Source of the DNA: Sweltsa coloradensis
Taxonomy: Eukaryota; Arthropoda; Insecta; Plecoptera; Chloroperlidae
DNA length: 64,000 nucleotides
Direction: 5' to 3'
Assembly: GCA_024449915.1 (NCBI GenBank)
Contig: JAMZAV010000155.1
Location: 496,001 to 560,000, forward strand
Shown: positions 57,160 through 64,000 of the stretch, in pieces
How positions within the stretch are numbered: position 1 is the stretch's first letter
How the letters are laid out: every line of letters starts with the position of its first letter
Notes under the pieces: generated by a model
Databases searched by the model: none
Told to the model about the DNA's origin: nothing
What the model saw: the letters and a program-made list of their open reading frames with translations, nothing else
Made by a program: the position numbers and the translations under genes

Positions 57160-58105
57160 TATGATTTTTTATTTTTATTTTTAAAATTCTTCGACTTATA
57201 ACACCTACATGCTTTATCCATTGTAATGATTTTTTTACAGAACCCTTTTTTTGTGAAATTTAAAATGTGTGAAAATTTTAGCGCATCAAATAATTATTTC
57301 TCTAATAATTGCAATTTTACGATTTTGCTATGATGCGCGATAAACTAAGGCTTTTACATTTTTTTTTTAAATGAAAAAGGTGTTTTAGATTAAAAAGAAT
57401 ACACTAAAAATTTACAAACGGATTTTAATTTTCGTTTGTTTGATAAAAAATTTTTCCCCTTTTCATTTTTGGAAAAATATGTTTTTTTTGAAAAAATCTA
57501 TATTTCCCATATTTTAATTAAAAAACTTAAAAACCCTCAAAAAAAATTCCAGGAATTCGTCAGAATAAGACTTGGAGCACATTAAAAAGAAATTATCCTT
57601 TTATCTTTTAAAATGTAGAAGTGTAGGAAAAAAAATTGCAAATTGCTAGAAAAAAAAGTTTTTTAGATAATAGCATTTAATTTTTATTTATGTTTTGTTT
57701 TTTAGTAAATTTGAGTGTAACATAGCCTAAAGGTTCATTTATTTTTTACATGAAATTACTGGGCCTTTTTCCCGTTTATTCTGGCTTCTTTAAAATTGCT
57801 AAAAATTGCTTGAATAAAAACTCTATACAGCCCTAATTAGGCCCTTTTATCAGTACCGGGAAACCATTTTCCCATGAAAATAGCATGCGCCCCCTCAAAA
57901 AAAAAAATCATTTAAAGCTTTTAGCATTATATCAAAATAAAAAAAATTTATGAGCAATAAAAAAAAAAGCAACTTAAAAAACAATTAAAAAAATAAAAAT
58001 GCAAAGTTGCGGTTTTTCAACATTTTTAGTGAAACAACCCCTTAATTAAACAATTTCGCTCATCCAACAACGGCAAAAACGTTTGCGAAGCTTTCTAGTA
58101 ACATC
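57160..58105. mobile_element. Family B-like inverted-end element remnant
   Basis: It starts with family words (CTTCGACTTATAACACCTAC then ATGCTTTATCC) and ends with CGCTCATCCAACAACGGC, then AAACGTTTGCGAAGCTTTC and TAG. That is the mirror of the 1853 end. The middle is low-complexity A/T sequence. Confidence 0.45.
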
Positions 58106-58164
58106 AACACGGAGGTTATAATTCGAGATCAAGCAAAGAATCGCTGGTGCGGGGCACAAAAATT

Positions 58165-58935
58165 TGGACATTAGGGTGGGGGGCCGAAAAAAAACATTTT
58201 TTTTTTTAAAGTCGTAATACCACGGGAAAAATTGCGATTGTGGAACTAAAAATTTTTTTTAAATTTTTTTTTTAAAAATCGGTTCATATCTTCCGGTCGC
58301 GCATGTGCTCTAAAGTTTTCCAAAATTTTTAAATTTTTTGATTTTATTTTATTTTTTATTTTTTTATTTTTTTAGTTGTAATACCGCGGAAAAGTTGCGA
58401 ATTGGGAGCTAAAAGGGGAAAAAATTAAAAAAATTTGGTTTTTATCTTCCGGGCGCGCAGTGCTCTAAACTTAACCAAAATTTTTTAAAAATTCACATTT
58501 TTACGATAAAATTTTTTAAAATTTTTTTAAAATTTGCCCCTTCCGAAAGTCAAAACTCGAATTTTTTTCATATTTTAAAAATTTTTTTTCTATGTTAAAA
58601 ATATAAAAATTATCGTAAAAATGTGAATTTTTTTAAAATTTGGAAAGTTTAGAGCACATGCGCGCCGGGAAATATAAACCGATTTTTTTTTTATTTTTTT
58701 TTTCCCTTTTTTGTTTCTCAATTTTGAACTTTTCCGCGGTATTACAACTAAAAAAAAAAAAATCAAAAACAAAATTTTCCAAAATTTTTGGAAAACTTAG
58801 ACCATGCGCGACCGGAAAAATATGAACCATTTTTTTAATTTTTTTTATTTTTTATCTCCCCAATTCGCAACTTTTCCGCGGTATTACGACTTTAAAAAAA
58901 AAAAGGGTTTTTTTTTTTGGCCCACCCTAGTGGAC
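58165..58935. repeat. Foldback of about 770 bp with arms of about 340 bp
   Basis: The outer ends AGGGTGGGGGGCCGAAAAAA and TTTTTTTTGGCCCACCCT mirror one another. Inside them GTCGTAATACC..GGGAAAAATTGCG, TCTTCCGGTCGCGCATG and GTGCTCTAAA have inverted partners GCGGTATTACGAC, CATGCGCGACCGG and TTTAGAGCAC. In addition each arm contains two diverged direct units (GCGGAAAAGTTGCG occurs twice per arm). Confidence 0.65.
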
Positions 58936-59170
58936 ATAATCCAGCTTTTATGACAAAGTACCGTGTTCAAGGCTTTGAAAAAAAATGTTGTTTTTTCGGG
59001 GGGGGGGGCCCACCCTATGGACATATCCACGCTTTTTGACAAAGAGGACCGGTGTTCAAGGCTTTGAAAAAAAATGTTGTTTTTGCGCCCCCCTAGTGGA
59101 CATATTCCCACGCTTTTTTTGACTAGGACCCGGTGTTCAAGGCTTTGAAAAAAAATGTTCATTTTCGGGC
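58920..59170. repeat. Tandem repeat of about 85 bp, three copies
   Basis: Each copy reads CCACCCTA-GGACATAT-CC, CACGCTTTTTGAC, a CCGGTGTTC block, and AAGGCTTTGAAAAAAAATGT. Copies begin near 58920, 59010 and 59093. It directly abuts the foldback and shares its CCCACCCTA end. The long minus-strand frame here is repeat translation. Confidence 0.75.
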
Positions 59171-59239
59171 GAATGTTTCGCTGAACCAATAGGGCACGGA
59201 AAGAGGATTTTATCATTGCGACGTCTGAACCAAGATGCA

Positions 59240-60539
59240 CGATGCAATGACCAACCCTCTTTTCATCAGCATAAAAAATGTGAATAACCCCTGGGCTAGG
59301 CTAACCTTTCGACCTCCCTCCCACGGGTAGTACCTGAACATTCGCTCAAGGGTAACGCGCTACATTCACGGTTAAACGCTTAATAACGGCGTTTCGTTGT
59401 TATATGCACAATCCGAAAACGACGAAAACTAACATCTTGAGGGGGTTAAGTGATTTGTGTCCTTTTGTAATGATCATCTACCGTTAAATTACTCTCATGA
59501 TATTTAGTTACAAAACAAGTACAAAAAGCGACACCCCAAAACTATTTCTTAGGACTGGTGATACAGACAGAACACTTTGGGAATATTCTGTATTTTTGTG
59601 GTTACTTTAACACAATTTAGTTTTAAGATAGTATTTGAATAGGTCCAGAAACTAGCCGCCGTTTAGACACACTATACGTGCTTTTGGGGGTAAAGCGTAA
59701 AAAATGTGAGAAGGTACGTTAGCCTATAAGGGCCTACTTATCCAAAAACTGAATATGGATCCGCTGACGATTTTAGTACATATTTTCTCGCTTGGAATAA
59801 AAAGTTAAAATCTTTCTATAAAAATCAGTTTATAGTGTAAAACTCATATTTTTAATCTGGCTTGCTCCTCATTATTACGAAATCTATATCTTTTATTCAC
59901 AATTTTTTTTTTAAATTTAGCAAATTCTCGAAAAAAAAAAAAAATTGAAGACCAGTGATGGTTAACTTGGCCTAGGCCAAATCGCATTTTCTAAAAAATC
60001 TCCTAACTTTTGATAAAATACTTACTATTCCAGCAGAAATTTTCATATATACTAGATTGGCTGGTAGTAGTTTTATTTTGTCTGTCAAAAATTCTTTAAA
60101 AGTAAAAAAAAATGTATAATTTTTTAATGTCAAATACAAATAAATTGATTGATCAATTGCACAAAATAAACTTTTTTTTATTAATCCACAGACAACGTTT
60201 TGGGTTTGAAACTTGTTTTTCACTGGAACTTCAAAACAAAGTGCTAAAAAATAATGATAATTCAATATAAAATCTAGATTTAATTTTAATAAAATCACAT
60301 AATTTTTTGTGTACAAATCAGTTTTCTCACTGATTTTTGATACACACCGAAATTAATCATTATTATTCATAGTGTTATGGAAAACTATTAATATGGATAT
60401 AACTTAATTAATTTAATGAGGTCACTCACTAAAGCGGATCCCTGTTTTGGCTTCGATCTACTCTGTTTCGAAATTTAATACCTTCAATACAAATTTGGTC
60501 CCCAGAGGAGACTAGCATGATATGCACATCTTTTTTAAA
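59240..60539. other. AT-rich DNA, nothing identified
   Basis: A 114-codon minus-strand frame at 59972-60316 is hydrophobic and AT-driven with no motif, so it is not called. No repeat ends were seen. Confidence 0.35.
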
Positions 60540-60690
60540 TGTATGTGGTTGGTTGGTGATTTGAAACAGTTACACGCACAGCATGTGGAGGATGAGAGCT
60601 CGACGCCACTTATTCTACGCCGATTTTGTTCAGCAGAAACAAAGGCCCTCATGGCCTTTAAGCTGCGCCAAGCTATAAAATAAAGACTCT
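60540..60690 (+). repeat. LINE-like 3' tail before an (ATT)n tract
   Basis: TCATGGCCTTTAAGCTGCGC, then CAAGCTATAAAATAAAGACT and a long ATT run. This resembles the end of an RTE- or jockey-type LINE with a microsatellite tail. Confidence 0.45.
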
Positions 60691-60918
60691 ATTCTTATTA
60701 TTATTATTATTATTACTATTATTATTATTATTATATTAATTATTATAAAAAAATGTACACATAACGTAATTAATGAATTAAAAAATATATATATATTATT
60801 ATTATTATTATTATTTTATTATTTTTTTTATTATTCTTATTATTATTATTATTATCATTATTATGTATATTATTATTCTTATATTATTATTATTATTATT
60901 TTATTATTATTATTATTG

Positions 60919-60957
<39 letters not shown>
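60686..60957. repeat. Interrupted (ATT)n microsatellite
   Basis: About 270 bp of ATT triplets, with interruptions near 60740-60790 and single-base changes elsewhere. Confidence 0.9.
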
Positions 60958-60961
<4 letters not shown>

Positions 60962-61524
60962 TCCAGCTCAAAATTGTCAATTCTATGTTTTGTGAATCAT
61001 TTTGGACCTGATGTACTGCTGTGATCATCTCATGTGGATACGTGAAGAAGCATGGCCGAATTAAATTTAAATGTCCTGTTCGTTTAGACTAGACTTTTGT
61101 CTTCTTAACCTCTTTCGGTGCGTACAAAAAGTTCAATATCCACTTATATGTTGCTTTTTTAATAACCACAATTTATTACGTGGTGATACTACAAGCATCT
61201 ATTTTAAATTACTTGTGGGAAGCCTGCTCAGGTGCAAGTTTGCGAGTGAAAAAAAACTTAATTCTTTAAACCTATTCCGACTCCAACATTCGATACATAC
61301 ATTCAAATCAGTTTACTGTTATACAATGCAATTCTGAAATGGAAAGTGTTTGTATACTCACGAGGTTCACAAGTATACTTATTTAGGATTTCCGTGATGT
61401 CCTTCCTAGTGGATGTATGAACTGGGGAGAAAAGTAGTGTGTTGTTTCTCGATTTGTTTGGTTCAGGAACCCTCCCCTTAGGTGTAATTTGTTTATTATT
61501 TACTACAATTCAGAAATTAAAAGT

Positions 61525-61600
61525 CAGCCCCAACCGGAATGCGAAACCACGATCTCCGCATTCCAGAACAGGCGTCTTAACCACTAGCCCATCAGGAACG
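61525..61600 (-). repeat. tRNA-like block
   Basis: On the minus strand: A-box-like GGGCTAGTGGTTAAGACGCC, then TGTTCTGGAATGCGGAGATC and a B-box-like GGTTTCGCATTCC (one base inserted). Probable SINE head. Confidence 0.5.
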
Positions 61601-61854
61601 GTCCATTTTATTCTCTGACACATTTTATTTTACAAATTTATTAATTCTGACAAAGTTGTTGTGTTTCTCCTATAAAAGTAAGAGTAATCCTCTGAGGCTC
61701 TGCTTGAGCTTTTTTATGCTGTGAGAAGAAAAGGTTTAATCATGTAGTTCGCAGATTACGCATCTAGTTCGATGTTTTCCCAATTAAAAGAAACATCAAC
61801 TCGGTGCATGTATTCATATATTTCCTTGTCCCCCACAACCATTTCTCAAGCAGG

Positions 61855-61972
61855 AAGGAGGGTGGCTAGTGTATTTGAAGACCGAAGCAAAGGCGGTCCA
61901 CGAGTTCGAATCCCACAACAGGCAAGCGGACTGAAACTTTCCGGGTTTTTCCTTCACTCGATTAAAGTGACT
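61855..61972 (+). repeat. tRNA-like SINE
   Basis: A-box-like GTGGCTAGTGTATTTGAAG, B box GAGTTCGAATCCC, then ACTGAAACTTTCCGGGTTTT. The tail differs from the 8008 family, so it may be a separate SINE. Confidence 0.5.
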
Positions 61973-62244
61973 GCTTAGATTGGTCCTCTAAACTGACCTT
62001 CGAAATTTCAATCCCGATTCTCCAGGATCCTAATAAGTCACCTGAACGAGGGTCACACGACAGGACAATCGGTTAATTCATCATGTGTACCCTTACTAGA
62101 TTGATTGATTGATATTGCTTAAACATCTCATATTTATGCAACTTGGCTAATCGAGACCGAGGGAGGGACGTAAGGTATAACGGTGGGGACAAGGGGTGGG
62201 CAGGCCTCTGCTGGTCAGAACCAGCCACAAGCGTATGGGAGGGC

Positions 62245-62385
62245 AGATGTCCCCCACGTCCGTGTCGTCTCCCGTCTGTGTCATCATCCGTCCGTGTAGT
62301 TCATTGTCGTCGGCCGTCGGGGAGGTAGTCCAAAGGGAAGGGGAAAGTTCCCCGACGACGACCCCAGAGCTCGCCATTAGTTTCA
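62245..62385. repeat. GC-rich hairpin repeat, copy 2
   Basis: TCGTCGGCCGTCGGGGAGGT, then GTTCCCCGACGACGACCCC and CAGAGCTCGCC. It has the same order and spacing as 53948-54085. Open frames on both strands across it are shadows of the repeat. Confidence 0.65.
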
Positions 62386-62389
62386 GGTG

Positions 62390-64000
62390 ATAACTCCCGC
62401 TAATCCACGGCCAACCCTACCCTACTGAGGGAATCCAATACAACACAAAAAAAGTGTGTTTCCAGCAAGAAAAATACATTTGAACCTTTACTAGGTGTAA
62501 TTCCATACAAAAAAGTGTTTTCCAAACATTTGAACTTTACTAGGTGTTGGGTTCCAGGACTAATGTTCAAAAACGGAAAGTTTTGAGCGTTTCGGACGAA
62601 TATACTCGGAACATTATAAAAACACATGTTAACCTTTTACATTTTAAACTGGGATAGTAAGGAACCAAAATATAAGTTTATGACAATGTCTAAACGTTCT
62701 ACATTCAGACGAATATCTCTTTTCACCTTGACACACCAACGTAATGTAGAAACCTAATAGCTCCCCAGCCCCCTCTCTTCTCTCTTTTTGCGCACGGACG
62801 GCGAAAATATCCAATTCTCTGGTCGCCTATTCACATTTCAAATTATTAGGAATGCCATTTCCCATTCCTATTATTTTCGATTCCTTGACTCCCAAGTTAT
62901 TTATGTAATGAGAATGGCCCGTAGGCCTTGAAATAATGTATTTGTTTTAAGCTATCGGTATCTATAAACGCGTTCACAGTGATAGTTACTTCTTCCCTCG
63001 ATAAATCCTCCCCTCCCTAACCCCCCCACTTACCCCACTTATACTTTTCTCATGAATGCGTATTTTAGTAGTAATAATGACTTTGTATTTCCATTGAAAT
63101 TTTGAATTATATGTATTTATATTGTTTGTGTTCTGTTAATTGACGAATACTTTCGTGGGCTAGACATATGTTAAGTTATTTTAGAATAATTGTTTTTTTT
63201 TTAACGGTTTTAAAGGGGTATTTAAACCGCTAAACTCAAACAAAATATTTTTCAATTCAGGCTAACTAGTATGATTTAGAACAATTAGCAGAAAAAATTT
63301 ATTTTGGTCACCATGACCTCCCAAAAAATTGTCTCATGAACATTTTTCGTGCTAAGTCCCATCGCAACAAATCTACCAACAGAAATAACATGGGGACGAT
63401 CTTTATGCCCGTGACCTTGGAGGATTTTTGATCCAAAAAATATTGGCCATTATTGACGTACTCAACAGCACTTTTCTGTAAATCTCTATATTTTGTTTTG
63501 TAATTTGGTCATTAGTTCGGTTCAAAATAATGCTGATTAGCATGATAAGGATGTGATTTTGGAATGCATATTTTTGCGTGTTTGAGGGTATATTTGGGCC
63601 AGTTTTTAGACACATGTATAAAGGGGCGTTTTTAGATTGATACTATTAGTGCACTCAACGGGCTATGCTCTATTATCTATGTAGACCAAAAAAGAACGCA
63701 GGTTAAAGCCAATTTGAAATATTTCCCAAACACATTTTGCAAATTTCTGGGTAACCCAATTTAATAAATTCGTGTTAAATCATATTTTTACAAGATATTA
63801 ATTTTTTTTAAAAAAAAAAAACTGTCATTTTAGTGTAGTATGTGTTATTAGATCATCAAAACTTCTTGGTTTCCGAGACCCAATAGGGGCAACTTTTACG
63901 TGTTACGTCCATTATACTAATTTTAGTTATATCGATTTTAATAATCAAATTATTTTAAAACCTTACTACACTTACAATACGTAGCGCCACTTGTCATTAT
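62390..64000. other. AT-rich end of window, nothing identified
   Basis: A short direct repeat, CATTTGAACCTTTACTAGGT / CATTTGAACTTTACTAGGT, occurs near 62477 and 62526. Frames are short and unrecognised. Confidence 0.35.

Noticed and set aside
58884..59240. 118-codon minus-strand frame with internal repeats
   Set aside because: Its repeats are those of the 85-bp tandem DNA repeat; there is no independent coding evidence.
59972..60316. 114-codon hydrophobic minus-strand ORF as a membrane protein gene
   Set aside because: Phe/Leu/Lys-rich translation of A/T-rich DNA with no motif or splice context.

Overview
The window looks like AT-rich nuclear DNA of an invertebrate animal, probably marine. 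It holds one well-supported spliced gene with GT/AG introns, dense small repeats, tRNA-derived SINEs, LINE remnants and many inverted-repeat DNA transposons. There is no operon-like packing, Shine-Dalgarno pattern or CRISPR array. The phylum cannot be fixed from this sequence: the flotillin is of the general invertebrate type, and the frequent words AGGCCTA and ACCGGTA are suggestive but not diagnostic.

Gene content. The only confident host gene is a flotillin-1 (FLOT1/reggie-2) orthologue on the minus strand, from the start codon at 37406 down to at least 23483. Nine coding exons join in frame to 421 codons, and the last few residues are unresolved. Weaker exon-like segments lie on the minus strand at 8556-8678, 11772-11944, 13955-14024 and 28221-28337, and on the plus strand at 9677-9907 and 41092-41298. 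None is recognised. A CCAAT/CRE cluster at 39847-39914 looks like a promoter without an assigned gene.

Layout. 1-5.03 kb: a tRNA-Gly-like SINE, two related inverted-end elements and a threefold tandem array of about 650-bp units, each with a tRNA-like block. 5-16.5 kb: mostly plain AT-rich DNA with one SINE, one inverted-end element, small palindromes and possible exons. 16.5-23.0 kb: two hAT-like elements, one of 474 bp and one of about 4.5 kb, the larger containing a 178-bp sequence repeated in inverted orientation. 23.1-37.4 kb: FLOT1, whose largest intron holds another hAT-like element (456 bp), an inverted-end element and a composite SINE. 37.4-45 kb: SINE copies, a promoter-like patch and a 5'-truncated LINE with a 12-bp target-site duplication. 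45.1-48.5 kb: a 3.3-kb element with terminal inverted repeats of about 800-850 bp, made of tandem units of roughly 150 bp around GCCGCCATTTTG motifs, enclosing a broken ORF. 48.5-54.5 kb: a Penelope-like fragment with a decayed hammerhead-like core, two more inverted-end elements and a LINE C-terminal fragment. 54.5-59.2 kb: decayed repeats, a foldback and a satellite in sequence with inflated homopolymers, which may be poorly polished assembly. 59.2-64 kb: mostly plain DNA with an (ATT)n tract and SINE remnants.

How it fits together. Apart from FLOT1, the window is a record of transposition. Three features stand out as least explained: the three hAT-like elements that carry different short palindromes next to their ends (AATTCGCGAATT, AACCGGTT, GAGTCGACTC); the giant tandem-built terminal repeats at 45-48.5 kb; and a 17-bp motif, TGGTGGAGGTGCCGGGT, found six times in otherwise unrelated flanks.
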